A stretch of 64,000 nucleotides of DNA from CAYNST01 sp964399955 (GCA_964399955.1 CAYNST010000002.1:1-64000), one strand, 5' to 3'; numbered from the stretch's first letter, positions 1 to 9,002 are shown. Made by a program: numbers and translations. The notes: generated by a model from the letters alone, not told the origin.

Positions 1-102
1 AAATTGGCGCGTTTTCAGGTGCAACAGAGGCGATGATGAAACGTCAACAGACCCTTAGCCTTGCTGTTGCTAAAGCCTGGCGTGCTGCCGCCTTATTGAA
101 AC

Positions 103-1359
103 CTACAATTTGCTCAGTTGCCCCTGTGCGGCTACGGCTATCTCACCTTCGCCCTTGGCGGCAAATTCAAAATAACCGCGGGCTTTGTCCCGCTCGCCTG
201 CGGCCAAAGCAATCTCACCCAAATGGTAACTGGCAACGGGTGTGGCCAAAAACTCCATGCTGCGGGTGAAGGCGCGCTCGGCGTCCTGATCCTGCTTCAG
301 CTTGCGCAAACTGAGCCCCTGCCCCAGATGCACCATAAAATGCTCCGGGTTGAGTCGTGCTGCCTGCGCAAAGGCCTGCTGAGCTTGTGCGGCATTGTTC
401 TGCAGCAAAATTTGCCCCTTGGTGACATGAAACAGGGCCTCCTTCGGCTGACGACCAATGGCTTGCTCGGTCAGCCTCAGTGCCCCCTCCATGTCACCTT
501 GCTGCGCCGCAGCCAGCGCCTTCTGATGCGCATCGTAGGCGGGTTGGTCCCGCTTGATTTGCGCGATGGCTCGCTGATACTCGGCCTGGCGTCTTTCGCC
601 ACCGCCATGGTCGGCGGCCAGTTTGCGGTTGTGCTCTACCCGCTGCTGAGACGGCGGGTGACTGGCAAACAGGGTTTCCAAAGCGCTGCCCCCGCGCCCG
701 CCCGCCAGTTCCACAAATTTCTCTTGCAACTCCACCGCCGCCTGAGGGTTGTAGCCGGCCCGCACCAGGTATTGAACCCCGTACTCGTCCGCCTGAGTCT
801 CCTGCCCCCGACCGTAACGGGCCTGCCACAGATTGGCACCCAGCCCTGCACCCGCAGCCACCCACTGGCCGTACTCACTGCTCTGCGTGGCCATGCCTGC
901 AGCCATCATGCCTACATTGAGCATGGTGGCCTGGGTCATCTGCTGGGCGGTGTGACGGGCCGCAGCGTGCACTATTTCGTGGCCAAGTACCGCCGCCAAC
1001 TGGGCTTCGTCATCCAGCAGCGTGAGCAGACCCCGGTTGATGGCAATCTTGCCACCGGGCAAGGCCCAGGCGTTGGGAGTGCCGTCGTTCAGCACCACAA
1101 ACTCATACGGAAGATCCGGTCGGTCACTGACGCGCGCCAGCCGGTGGCCCACGTTGCTCACGTAAACATTTACGTCCGGGTCCACCACATAGCGGCCACC
1201 CTGTTGCTGCTGGTAGGGCTGGTAGTTTTGTTCACCCAAAGCTATCTCCTGCTGGGCACCCAGCGGTGACCATTCTTTTTTTCCCGTCACCGGGTTGACG
1301 GTACAGGCGCTGACCAGAATGGCCATAGCCATGGCTTGCAGGGGAAAACAGATGCGCAT
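103..1359 (-). CDS. M48 family metalloprotease lipoprotein with TPR repeats
   Basis: This 418-residue protein is predicted to be an outer-membrane or periplasmic zinc protease of the M48 family (BepA/LoiP-like), acting in envelope protein quality control. The N-terminus is a lipoprotein signal with a lipobox ending at Cys19 (LVSAC). The zinc site HEIVH lies at residues 127-131, and the downstream glutamate ligand is in the ETQAD segment at about 187-191. The last ~140 residues are alanine-rich helical repeats of TPR type, as in BepA. The start is supported by an AAAGGAG ribosome site just upstream. It is divergent from the DUF4265 gene. The exact family member is uncertain because BepA, YcaL and LoiP share this catalytic core. 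Confidence 0.88.
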   Translation of the reverse strand: MRICFPLQAMAMAILVSACTVNPVTGKKEWSPLGAQQEIALGEQNYQPYQQQQGGRYVVDPDVNVYVSNVGHRLARVSDRPDLPYEFVVLNDGTPNAWALPGGKIAINRGLLTLLDDEAQLAAVLGHEIVHAAARHTAQQMTQATMLNVGMMAAGMATQSSEYGQWVAAGAGLGANLWQARYGRGQETQADEYGVQYLVRAGYNPQAAVELQEKFVELAGGRGGSALETLFASHPPSQQRVEHNRKLAADHGGGERRQAEYQRAIAQIKRDQPAYDAHQKALAAAQQGDMEGALRLTEQAIGRQPKEALFHVTKGQILLQNNAAQAQQAFAQAARLNPEHFMVHLGQGLSLRKLKQDQDAERAFTRSMEFLATPVASYHLGEIALAAGERDKARGYFEFAAKGEGEIAVAAQGQLSKL

Positions 1360-1430
1360 TGAATTACTCCTTTGGTGAGATAGTGCTTTTTATTTGTTAT
1401 ATGACGCGCTGCAGTGAAAAGTCAAAAGGG

Positions 1431-1436
1431 TATAAT
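1431..1436 (+). promoter_or_regulatory. Candidate -10 box (TATAAT) for the DUF4265-yaaA operon
   Basis: A perfect TATAAT lies about 30 bases before the ATG at 1465, in the gap between divergent genes. The -35 region, about 17 bases upstream, is poor. If this is the promoter, an upstream in-frame start at 1414 would precede the transcript, which supports the ATG at 1465. Confidence 0.4.
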
Positions 1437-1464
1437 AGAGGTCATCATAGCAGCGAACCTCATC

Positions 1465-1941
1465 ATGACCGAATTGCAAATAATAGAACTTTTTGCCGGC
1501 AGCAATGCCGCCGGTGAACCCGTAGTTGAGCGTTTGCAGGTAAAACCCAGCGCGGAGGGACGCTGTCAGTTGGTGAAGTCACCCGCGTTTGTGAGGGGCA
1601 TAGCCAGCGGCGACATTCTGCAGTTTGATACGCAGAGCAAGCAGTTTGAAGTAAAGCAGCGCAGCGGCAACCTGTGCGTCCGCGTGTTCAGCAAAAGCGA
1701 CACGGGCGCACTGGCGGGCGCCTTGACCGCAGAGCTGGAAAAACTGGGTGGCGAGCTGGACATTGAGACGCCGCGCATGCTGGTGTACAGCATTCACGTC
1801 AGTTGCGGTTTTCAAGCCATAGAGGCCATTCTGGCAGAGCACATGTCGGCAGACACGGCCTGGACCTATGGCAATGTCTACGACCCCAACGATGGCACCA
1901 CACCGCTGAACTGGTGGCAAAGTATTCTGCAGCCGGAATAA
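1465..1941 (+). CDS. DUF4265 domain-containing protein
   Basis: A 158-residue soluble protein of unknown function that matches my recollection of DUF4265. Its C-terminal third has the family-like pattern of a YS-hydrophobic strand, then an FxAIE helix and a final WxYGNVYD...NWW motif. It has no signal peptide or membrane segment. The ATG at 1465 is preferred to an in-frame start at 1414, which overlaps a TATAAT box. The next gene, yaaA, begins two bases after the stop, so the two are probably co-transcribed. No catalytic function can be assigned. Confidence 0.75.
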   Translation: MTELQIIELFAGSNAAGEPVVERLQVKPSAEGRCQLVKSPAFVRGIASGDILQFDTQSKQFEVKQRSGNLCVRVFSKSDTGALAGALTAELEKLGGELDIETPRMLVYSIHVSCGFQAIEAILAEHMSADTAWTYGNVYDPNDGTTPLNWWQSILQPE

Positions 1942-1943
1942 TC

Positions 1944-2717
1944 ATGCTGATTGTCATCTCACCGGCCAAGAGCCTGGATCTGAACTCGCCGTTGCCGCCG
2001 CTCAAAACCACTCAGCCGCAGTTTCTTGGCCAGGCGCAAGTGTTGGTTGAGCAGTTGCGTGAGCTGGCTCCGCACGAGCTGTCTCGCCTGATGCGCATCA
2101 GTGACAAGCTGGGCGGCCTCAACTACGACCGGTTTCAGGCCTGGCGGCGCCCATTCAAACCCGACAACGCCCGGCCCGCCCTGCTGACTTTTGACGGTGA
2201 TGTCTATCACGGCCTGAATGCCCGCGCCTTTTCGGCAGAGGACTTTGTGTTTGCTCAAGAACATTTGCGCATCCTGTCCGGCCTCTACGGGGTGCTTCGG
2301 CCGCTGGACCTGATCCAGGCTTATCGTCTGGAGATGGGCACCCGCCTGGCCAACCCCGCAGGCAAGGACCTTTACGCCTTCTGGCAAGATACAGTTACCC
2401 CAGCGCTCAATCGGCAAATTAAAAAAACCGGTGCGCGGGCGCTGGTCAATCTGGCCTCGGTGGAGTATTTCTCGGCAGTTGACCGGCAGACGCTGGCTGT
2501 GCCGGTGATCGAGCCCGTCTTCAAGGATTGCAAAAACGGCCAGTTCAAGATCATCAACTTTTTCGCCAAAAAGGCCCGCGGCTTGATGAGTGCCTGGATC
2601 ATTCGCGAGCGGCTGCAAGATGCGGAAGCATTAAAAGCCTTCAACGGCGGAGGTTATGCCTTCAACGCCGAGCTGAGCCAGGGGCAAAAATGGGTATTCA
2701 CCCGCAAAGAGGCCTGA
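1944..2717 (+). CDS. yaaA: Peroxide stress protein YaaA (DUF328/UPF0246)
   Basis: A 257-residue homologue of YaaA, which in E. coli lowers intracellular free iron during hydrogen peroxide stress and belongs to the OxyR regulon. The start [12 protein letters not shown] is the hallmark of the family. The FDGDVYHGL segment, the [12 protein letters not shown] segment and the C-terminal KKARGLM and FNGGGYAF segments are all present, and the length is normal. It sits between DUF4265 and a DUF938 methyltransferase with only two-base gaps, suggesting one operon. OxyR control cannot be judged from the sequence here. Confidence 0.93.
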   Translation: MLIVISPAKSLDLNSPLPPLKTTQPQFLGQAQVLVEQLRELAPHELSRLMRISDKLGGLNYDRFQAWRRPFKPDNARPALLTFDGDVYHGLNARAFSAEDFVFAQEHLRILSGLYGVLRPLDLIQAYRLEMGTRLANPAGKDLYAFWQDTVTPALNRQIKKTGARALVNLASVEYFSAVDRQTLAVPVIEPVFKDCKNGQFKIINFFAKKARGLMSAWIIRERLQDAEALKAFNGGGYAFNAELSQGQKWVFTRKEA

Positions 2718-2719
2718 TC

Positions 2720-3331
2720 ATGCAGCAACTGCCGTTTTCAGAAGCGTGTGAGAACAACAAAGAGCCCATTTTGCAGGCACTGCAAACGGCGTTTGCATCC
2801 TGCACCCAAGTGCTGGAAATAGGCTCGGGCACCGGGCAGCATGCGGTGCACTTTGCGCCCGCCTTACCGCAATTGACCTGGCAGTGCACAGACCGCGCGC
2901 AAAATCTGGCCGGAATTCGTGCCTGGATAGCCGCGCGACCAAGCCCCAACCTACTTCCACCCCGGGTGCTGGACCTGCAGCAGCCTGAATGGCCAGCAGG
3001 CATAGACGCCATCTTTTCTGCCAACACCGCTCACATCATGCCGTGGCCGCTGGTGCAGTGCATGTTGCAGGAAGGCGCAGAGCGGTTGCCGGCGGGCGGG
3101 GTATTCGCGCTCTATGGCCCCTTTAACTATGACGGGCACTACACCAGCAACAGCAATGCTGCCTTCGATAGCCACCTCAGGCAACAAGACCCGGCTCAGG
3201 GCATTCGGGACTTCGAAGCCGTGAACGAAGTGGCATCACGTGCAGGCTTGACGCTGTGGTCGGATTTGGGCCTGCCTGCAAACAATCGGTTGTTGGTATG
3301 GCGCAAGCACGCAAAACTGGCGGGCGCTTAG
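2720..3331 (+). CDS. DUF938 SAM-dependent methyltransferase-like protein
   Basis: A 203-residue class I methyltransferase-fold protein of the DUF938 family. The SAM-binding motif I appears as LEIGSGTGQH near residues 34-43, followed by the acidic end of strand 2 and the NTAHIMPW segment that is diagnostic for DUF938. The substrate is unknown. The ATG follows the yaaA stop by two bases, so translation is probably coupled. It ends 30 bases from the convergent M16 peptidase gene. Confidence 0.85.
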   Translation: MQQLPFSEACENNKEPILQALQTAFASCTQVLEIGSGTGQHAVHFAPALPQLTWQCTDRAQNLAGIRAWIAARPSPNLLPPRVLDLQQPEWPAGIDAIFSANTAHIMPWPLVQCMLQEGAERLPAGGVFALYGPFNYDGHYTSNSNAAFDSHLRQQDPAQGIRDFEAVNEVASRAGLTLWSDLGLPANNRLLVWRKHAKLAGA

Positions 3332-3361
3332 ATAACGGCCGCGACCCGCCAGGAGTTGCCG

Positions 3362-6130
3362 TCAGCGCTTCGCGGCCGGCCTTTCGGGCACTTTACTTAA
3401 ATCGCCCGCCTTGATAAACGACAGCTGCTCAGGCTTCAAATAGTGTTTAACCGCCCGATTGACCTCCTCTGCGGTCAACGCCTGCAGGCGTTCTTCTACC
3501 TGCTTGTCCCATTGCATGGTGCGCTGCAGAAACAAATTGCCCGCCAGTTGAGCCGCCAGTGAGTGATCCTGCGAGCGCTCCACCCGGGACTTTTGCAGCA
3601 TGCCCGATTTGGCCGGCACCAGTTCCTCTGCACTGAAGCCCTGCTCTGCCATTTTCTGCAGCTCTTCACGTATACCGGCTTCCACCGCGTGCATGTTCTG
3701 TGGTGCATAAATGGCGGTGGCGTTGAACTCTGCGCGCGGCTCCAGCGGGCTGAAGCCAATCCAGGCGCTGACGCTATAGGAAAGGCCTTCTTGCTGGCGC
3801 AGGCGATTGGTCAACCGACTGTTCAAAAATCCACCGCCAAAGAGATAGGCGCCAAGCCGCAAGGCAGGGGCGACTTCGTCGGTATCACTCACCGGCACGG
3901 GCAGCATGGCCATGATGGCGGCATTTTCCTTGTCCGGAGTGTTGAAGGTTTTTTCAACCGGGGGTATTGCCTTGAACGGGTGCTCAATGTGCTGGTAAGG
4001 CTCCTGGCTTTTCCAGTCACCCAGGGCTTCGACCAGCGCTTCGCGCACCGCTTGCTGGTCAAACTCCCCAACCACTGCTATTTGCATATTGTTGGCGCCG
4101 TAAAACCGTTGATGGAAACGCCGCAGATCCTCAACCTTCAACTCCTTCAGGGCGGCAATTCTTTCATCCAGCGTGGGCACGTACTTGGGGTGCCCCGGCT
4201 CAAAATAACTGTAAAAGCGCCACCGCTCACGCGAGACAATAGCCTGCGGGTCCTGGCGGGAAGACTCCAGATTGGCGAGTTGCGCACTGCGCAACAGCTC
4301 AAATTCGTGCTCATCAAATTTGGGCTCCCGCAATACATGCGCCAGCAGTTGGATTGCCGGCACAATGTGCTCGGCCTGGGTTTCCAGTGAGGCTTGCGCG
4401 CTGCGTACGTCCCCGGTGGCCCCCAGTCGGGTTCTGATGGCGTCCATCCGGTCCTGTAAGTCATCGCGGCTATAGCGGCTGGTGCCGCGCATCAACATGC
4501 TTCCGGCTGTCTCGCCAGTGGCGGTCAGGCCCTGCAGGCTCTGCTCCGTACCAAACTGCATGTTCAGGCGCACAACTACCGACTGCCCACGGGTTTTTTT
4601 GGGCAGCAGTGACACCTGTGCCCCACTAGGCAGGCTGAAGGTGACGGTGCGCGCGTCTATGTTGTCGTAGGCGGGGTCAAAGGCTTCTCCAGCAGATACG
4701 CCTTCACGTCCAGTGTATCCTTCCAGCATGGCCGATACATCCGGCACCTGCGGGATGATGACGCGCTGAGACGACTCCGCCGGCAGAAAGCGACCCTCGG
4801 TGCGATTGTTAGGGGAAAGGTATTTCTTAGCCACACGTTGCACATCTTCAGCCGTAACCTGCTCGATGCGGTCGCGGTTGAGAAACAGCAAACGCCAGTC
4901 GCCCATGCCGATGTATTCACTCAGAAGCACGGCAATACGCTCGGAAGAGTTGAACGCCATGTCTATATCCTTGAGCAGATTCCTCTTGGCACGCTCTACT
5001 TCCTCCTCGGTGACCGGCTGAGCGTCAACCTGCTCAACGCTTTGCAGGAAGGCACTGCGGGTCTTTTCCAGATCTCCCGCCTTGTCAACCTGGGCTGCCA
5101 GCAGAATGACACCCGGGTCCTGCAATTGAAATGGCATGGCAAAAGCAGAGACAGCGAGTTTGATATCAACCAGGTTTTTGTGCAAGCGGCCTCTCGGTGT
5201 GTCACCAAGAACCTGGGTCAACACCTGGATTGGGGCAAACTCGGGATGACTACCTGCAGGGATGTGGTAAGACGCCGCGTACCACTGGATGTCGCCAACC
5301 CGGCGCACCGTCACTGCCTTCTCACCGTCCTGGGGCGGCTCGACGGTATAGAGCTCTGCCAGCTCTCGCTCCGGTTTTGGAATGTCGCCAAAGGCCTTCT
5401 GCACCCGCCGGATCATATCCTGCTCATCAAACCGTCCGGCCACCGTCAGCACCGCATTGTCGGGCTGATAGTAGGTTTTATAAAAAGCCCGCAACCGTTC
5501 TATGGAGACATTTTCAATGTCGCTGCGCGCGCCAATGGTCGGCTTGCCGTTGTTATGCCACATGTAAGCCGCGCCCAGCATTCGTTGCATCAGCACCCGA
5601 AACGGGCTGTTTTCTGAGCGTTCGAACTCGTTGCGAACCACGGTCATTTCGCTGTCCAGGTCACTCTTGCGAATGAATGAATTGACCATGCGATCAGCCT
5701 CCATAGCCAAAGCCCAGTCAATGTTTTCGGGTGTCGCGTTGAAGGTTTCGTAGTAGTTGGTGCGGTCAATCCAGGTGGTGCCGTTGGGTCTGGCGCCACG
5801 GGCGCTCAGTTCTGCGGGGATGTCCGGATGATTTTTGCTACCCTTGAACAGCAGGTGTTCAAGCAAATGAGCCATACCCGTCTCGCCGTAATTCTCATGT
5901 TTGGAGCCTACCTTGTAGGTTACGTTAACGGTCACCGTTTCCTTGCTGGGATCCGGGAACAACAGAACCGACAGGCCGTTTTCCAGACGGTATTCGCTGA
6001 TACCCTCCACCTCGTGGATTTTTTTGATTTCTTCGTCAGCATGCACAGGCTGACCAAGCATCCAACAAAGCAGACAGATTGCCGTCCACACCGGGGTTGT
6101 TATTCTTCTGGGAAGTGCTGTTTGTGACAT
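3362..6130 (-). CDS. M16 family zinc metallopeptidase (pitrilysin/insulinase-like), periplasmic
   Basis: A 922-residue protein with a Sec signal peptide (predicted cleavage after VHA, about residue 31). It has the inverted zinc motif HLLEH at residues 88-92, with a downstream VRNEFER segment that supplies the third ligand. Four M16 lobes can be traced; the second half, with GGGFLNSRL and QEGLSYSVSA segments, is the usual non-catalytic partner domain fused in one chain. It likely degrades peptides in the periplasm. The ATG at 6130 is preferred over a start 30 codons upstream because it has an AAAGGA ribosome site and a clean signal peptide. Confidence 0.9.
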   Translation of the reverse strand: MSQTALPRRITTPVWTAICLLCWMLGQPVHADEEIKKIHEVEGISEYRLENGLSVLLFPDPSKETVTVNVTYKVGSKHENYGETGMAHLLEHLLFKGSKNHPDIPAELSARGARPNGTTWIDRTNYYETFNATPENIDWALAMEADRMVNSFIRKSDLDSEMTVVRNEFERSENSPFRVLMQRMLGAAYMWHNNGKPTIGARSDIENVSIERLRAFYKTYYQPDNAVLTVAGRFDEQDMIRRVQKAFGDIPKPERELAELYTVEPPQDGEKAVTVRRVGDIQWYAASYHIPAGSHPEFAPIQVLTQVLGDTPRGRLHKNLVDIKLAVSAFAMPFQLQDPGVILLAAQVDKAGDLEKTRSAFLQSVEQVDAQPVTEEEVERAKRNLLKDIDMAFNSSERIAVLLSEYIGMGDWRLLFLNRDRIEQVTAEDVQRVAKKYLSPNNRTEGRFLPAESSQRVIIPQVPDVSAMLEGYTGREGVSAGEAFDPAYDNIDARTVTFSLPSGAQVSLLPKKTRGQSVVVRLNMQFGTEQSLQGLTATGETAGSMLMRGTSRYSRDDLQDRMDAIRTRLGATGDVRSAQASLETQAEHIVPAIQLLAHVLREPKFDEHEFELLRSAQLANLESSRQDPQAIVSRERWRFYSYFEPGHPKYVPTLDERIAALKELKVEDLRRFHQRFYGANNMQIAVVGEFDQQAVREALVEALGDWKSQEPYQHIEHPFKAIPPVEKTFNTPDKENAAIMAMLPVPVSDTDEVAPALRLGAYLFGGGFLNSRLTNRLRQQEGLSYSVSAWIGFSPLEPRAEFNATAIYAPQNMHAVEAGIREELQKMAEQGFSAEELVPAKSGMLQKSRVERSQDHSLAAQLAGNLFLQRTMQWDKQVEERLQALTAEEVNRAVKHYLKPEQLSFIKAGDLSKVPERPAAKR

Positions 6131-6263
6131 TTGGCTGTCCTTTCGGGTATAGCAGGCGGCATGACTTACCACGTTAAACGCCGCCATTACCAGGGGATAC
6201 TCACGTACAGAATCAGGCAAGGCAGCTTCTGTACTCTGCTACTGCATAGGGGTTTAACCACAA

Positions 6264-6577
6264 ATGCGGTAAACAGTTCCCTGCTAGTGCAGGGTCAGGC
6301 CCGAACGGAGCAATCAACTGGCCCCAGGGCATAGATCCTGATCAGCTTGATGGGTCAAGACCGGTTCAACCACAATGCCTCCGGGAACTGGGCCTTAGGG
6401 CGAGGCTAGCAAGCTGCAGGAGTGTGAGCTCCGTGAATCCAGGCGACCGGTAAGTCGTTGATATTGGCAAGGTTAACAGGGGGAGGCGAAGCCTTGAATA
6501 TGGGAGCGGGGAATCAACACTTGCCGACGCGGCCAGTAAACGCCGTAGATGCACCCTTTGATAGCGGCCTAAGCCAA
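6264..6577 (+). ncRNA. Structured non-coding segment; possible 5' remnant of a group II intron
   Basis: The ~510-base gap between the M16 gene and the lipoprotein gene holds no convincing coding sequence. It is full of nested complementarity: GTTC (6276-6279) with GAAC (6303-6306) enclosing a CCTGC/GCAGG hairpin (6280-6293), then CTTGA/TCAAG, GGAG/CTCC and AGGC/GCCT hairpins. The segment starts ATGCGGTAAAC, close to the GUGYG start of group II introns, and the later part resembles domain I text as I remember it. No domain V, reverse transcriptase or 3' end follows. It could equally be an independent structured RNA. This is inference from pattern only. Confidence 0.35.
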
Positions 6578-6615
6578 AACGGCAGGTACGGCTGTCAATA
6601 GCCGCACCTGCCGTT
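6578..6615. terminator. Strong hairpin, likely (bidirectional) terminator of the lipoprotein gene
   Basis: A 16-bp stem with a six-base loop: AACGGCAGGTACGGCT pairs with AGCCGCACCTGCCGTT apart from one wobble. It lies about 30 bases after the stop of the minus-strand lipoprotein gene and is followed by TTTT on that strand. On the plus strand it is followed by CTTTCT, so it could also end a transcript from the structured region before it. Confidence 0.65.
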
Positions 6616-6644
6616 CTTTCTGCACAAACAGTCCAATCAGCGCC

Positions 6645-6839
6645 TTAGTCGGAGATGCGATCGCCTGCGTCTTCCAGGCCGTCGCCCATGCGATCACCGG
6701 CATCTGATACAGAATCCCGGGCATCGCTCGCGCCGCGATCAATGTTCTCGCCCAGTTCTTCGGCCGGACCGTCGTTGTCGCAGGCGGCCAGGGGAAAGAT
6801 GAACATCATTGCAATCAACAAGCGTTTGGCTAGTAGCAT
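6645..6839 (-). CDS. Small lipoprotein, acidic, function unknown
   Basis: A 64-residue predicted lipoprotein. It has a short basic start, a hydrophobic stretch and a lipobox LAAC ending at Cys20. The mature part is about 44 residues, very acidic and helical, with repeated DxxxDAGDRM/I units suggesting an amphipathic helix or coiled coil. A strong AAGGAG ribosome site precedes the ATG. A near-consensus sigma-54 promoter lies about 50 bases upstream and a hairpin terminator follows, so it looks like a single-gene transcript. It could be an entericidin-like or envelope-stress lipoprotein, but I recognise no family. Confidence 0.8.
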   Translation of the reverse strand: MLLAKRLLIAMMFIFPLAACDNDGPAEELGENIDRGASDARDSVSDAGDRMGDGLEDAGDRISD

Positions 6840-6888
6840 AGTCAGCTCCTTCGGTGTGTGGGTTGTATTTACGAATGCAGTCTACGTG

Positions 6889-6906
6889 TAGCTTAAAACG
6901 TGCCAA
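6889..6906 (-). promoter_or_regulatory. Predicted sigma-54 (-24/-12) promoter of the small lipoprotein gene
   Basis: On the minus strand the sequence reads TTGGCACGTTTTAAGCTA. The -24 half matches the consensus TTGGCACG fully, and the invariant GG and GC are exactly ten bases apart, as RpoN promoters require. The -12 half is AAGC rather than TTGC. The predicted start leaves a leader of about 40 bases to the lipoprotein ATG. The adjacent operon encodes a sigma-54 activator. Confidence 0.65.
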
Positions 6907-7008
6907 GTGCGAACATTCCGGCTGAATGGCGGCCTGCGGGGCTTTGGTGGCAGGATTTTTCAACTCCGATGGCGCTGGCCCCTGTTTTTTCGGTAAGAGT
7001 TGCAGATG

Positions 7009-7046
7009 TTACAAGAGCTCAAGCGAAAACTTACAAGCGCTTCAAG
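7009..7046. repeat. Tandem direct repeat, candidate activator-binding (UAS) site
   Basis: TTACAAGAGCTCAAG (7009-7023) and TTACAAGCGCTTCAAG (7031-7046) start 22 bases apart, about two helical turns. They lie about 130-165 bases upstream of the predicted sigma-54 start of the lipoprotein gene, the usual distance for NtrC-type enhancers. The second copy runs into the 3' end of the hybrid kinase gene. Each unit also contains a small palindrome (GAGCTC or AAGCGCTT). Confidence 0.35.
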
Positions 7047-8982
7047 ACATGAGTTCTTCCAGCGCCTGCAGGGAAACTGGCTTCAGCAGACTGCCGCTCA
7101 CGCCGGCGTCGGCCGCACGCACCGGGTCTACCACTTCGCCGCTGAGAATGTAAATGTCTGTGTCCGGTGCCAATACCCTTAGCTGTTTTGCCAACTCATA
7201 GCCATTGACATCGGGCAGGTGTAAATCCACCAACACTTTGTCCGGCCGTTCCAACTTGAAGCGAGTGAGGGCTTGCGCACCGTCGCTTGCCGTCAAGGTT
7301 TGCCACCCCATCAGACCCAGCAAGCCACAGGTCGCCTGCAGAGCGTCCTCCGAATCCTCAATCACCAGGACAGTCCCGGCGGGCTTGATTTGAGGAGCGG
7401 GTTTGACTGTTGCAGACTTGACCGGTAAATGCTCTGCGAAGCAGCGATGGAGCCGCTGCTGGCCTATTGGCTTGCTGAGAAATGCGGTGAACCCCGATGA
7501 CAGGTAAAGCTCTTCGTCGCCCTTCATGTGGGCCGCAGTGAGGGCTATGAGCGGTTTATCAAAATGCTGTTCGCGGAGCTGGCTGGCGGCTTCCACGCCG
7601 CCCATCATCGGCATATGGATGTCCATCAGAACCAGGTCAAAGGCCCGCCCTTCGCGCCGCTCAAAGTTGATGATGTCAACCGCCTCACGTCCGTTTTTGG
7701 CAAACTGCACCTCCAGCCCAGCCATCTCGACAAAATGACCCACCAGAGTACGAATTTCCTGCAGGTCATCCACAACCAGTACCCGCCCCTCAAAGCAGGG
7801 TACGGTTTCGCTGGGCTCTCGCTCGGTGAGGAAATTAAGCGATATTTTGTGGCGCTCCACATTGTGCAGATCGCCCGGGTCCACAGTGAATTCAAAGCGA
7901 CTACCCTTGCCCTTTTCGCTTTGCACACTGATGCCGCCCCCCAAACGGGTAACCAGTTGCCGGCTGATGGTGAGCCCCAGCCCCGTACCTGCGCGGGTGT
8001 GCGCGGTCCCGTCCTTGGATTGCACAAAGGGCTGAAAGATATTGTCTACTGCATCGGCATCTATGCCTATGCCGGTGTCTTCCACATGAAACCGCAGCAT
8101 TTCTCGCCGCCCCTGCTGCACAAGGTCAACCCTCAGCTTTACCTGCCCCTGATCGGTAAACTTGATGGCGTTGCCCAGCAGGTTGATCAGGATTTGACGC
8201 AGTCGTACGGGGTCTGTTTCTATCTCGCGGGGCAGTGGCTCCTGGGCTTCGACGTACAGGTGCAGGCTTTTGTCGGCGGCTGCGCCATTGATCATGGCGT
8301 AGGTATCGGTCAGCAGAGATGCGAGATGCACCTTTTGCAGTTCAATATCCAGTTTGCCGGCCTCAATTTTTGACAGGTCCAGCACATCGTTCAACAGCCC
8401 CAGCAGGTGTTTGCCGTTGCGATTGACCACACGCAGGTGAGCCAAGGATTCGGCGTCCCGGGTTTTATTGATGAGCAGTTCGGTGTAACCAAGAATGGCA
8501 GACAGGGGTGTGCGAATTTCATGACTGAGGTGGGCTAAAAAATCGCTCTTTGAACGGTTTTCAGCCTCGGCTTTCAGGCGTTCAACACGCTCGGTTTCCA
8601 CCTCCTTTCGTGCCAGGGCATAGCGAATGGAGCGGGCCAACTGTTCGGCCGTGAGATTGGACTTAACCAGGTAGTCAACCGCGCCGGCCTCCAGTGCCTG
8701 CATGTCCACCTCGCCCTGATGCATTCCGGTGAGCAGGATGATGGGGCCGCTGAAGCCAACCTCCTGGGCACGCTTCAGCAGCTCAATTCCGTCACGCACG
8801 CCCAGCTTGTAATCCATCAGACACAAATCGTGCTGATTGGCGCGCAGTAGATTCTCACCGGCCTCAAAACTGGGCGCCCAGTCAAGATGGTATTCGCCGT
8901 GGGTAATCTCGTCCAACAAATCCTCGACGATCAGATAATCGTCTTCGTCATCATCGACGATCAGCAGTTTCACATCTTGCAT
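7042..8982 (-). CDS. Hybrid histidine kinase / response regulator (REC-HisKA-HATPase-REC-REC)
   Basis: A 646-residue cytoplasmic signalling protein with no membrane segment. An N-terminal receiver (Asp57, LMDYKLG) leads to a HisKA domain with HLSHEIRTPL (His154). An ATPase domain follows (N box LINLLGNAIKF at about 265-275, G boxes DTGIGI and GTGLGL), then two more receivers (Asp454 in LMDIHMP, Asp586 in LVDLHLP). There is no HPt domain, so phosphate must leave through another protein. The ATG at 8982 lies 20 bases after the upstream receiver gene; a start at 9030 would overlap it. It is the last gene of the signalling operon that begins at 12477. Confidence 0.92.
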   Translation of the reverse strand: MQDVKLLIVDDDEDDYLIVEDLLDEITHGEYHLDWAPSFEAGENLLRANQHDLCLMDYKLGVRDGIELLKRAQEVGFSGPIILLTGMHQGEVDMQALEAGAVDYLVKSNLTAEQLARSIRYALARKEVETERVERLKAEAENRSKSDFLAHLSHEIRTPLSAILGYTELLINKTRDAESLAHLRVVNRNGKHLLGLLNDVLDLSKIEAGKLDIELQKVHLASLLTDTYAMINGAAADKSLHLYVEAQEPLPREIETDPVRLRQILINLLGNAIKFTDQGQVKLRVDLVQQGRREMLRFHVEDTGIGIDADAVDNIFQPFVQSKDGTAHTRAGTGLGLTISRQLVTRLGGGISVQSEKGKGSRFEFTVDPGDLHNVERHKISLNFLTEREPSETVPCFEGRVLVVDDLQEIRTLVGHFVEMAGLEVQFAKNGREAVDIINFERREGRAFDLVLMDIHMPMMGGVEAASQLREQHFDKPLIALTAAHMKGDEELYLSSGFTAFLSKPIGQQRLHRCFAEHLPVKSATVKPAPQIKPAGTVLVIEDSEDALQATCGLLGLMGWQTLTASDGAQALTRFKLERPDKVLVDLHLPDVNGYELAKQLRVLAPDTDIYILSGEVVDPVRAADAGVSGSLLKPVSLQALEELMS

Positions 8983-9002
8983 GATTGGCTTCACAGTACG
9001 AA

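Noticed and set aside
118..1269. Long plus-strand open frame opposite the M48 protease gene
   Set aside because: It is the shadow of a GC-rich coding strand; the minus-strand frame has a lipobox, HEIVH and TPR repeats, while the other shows no family features.
6291..6313. GGTCAGGCCCGAACGGAGCA resembles the SRP RNA domain IV motif
   Set aside because: The apical loop is not a GNAR tetraloop, the closing stem is mismatched and the flanking segments do not form the long SRP hairpin.
6366..6554. 62-codon minus-strand open frame in the structured region
   Set aside because: It has low-complexity Leu/Ser/Arg composition and crosses the nested hairpins; it looks like an artefact of the structured RNA segment.
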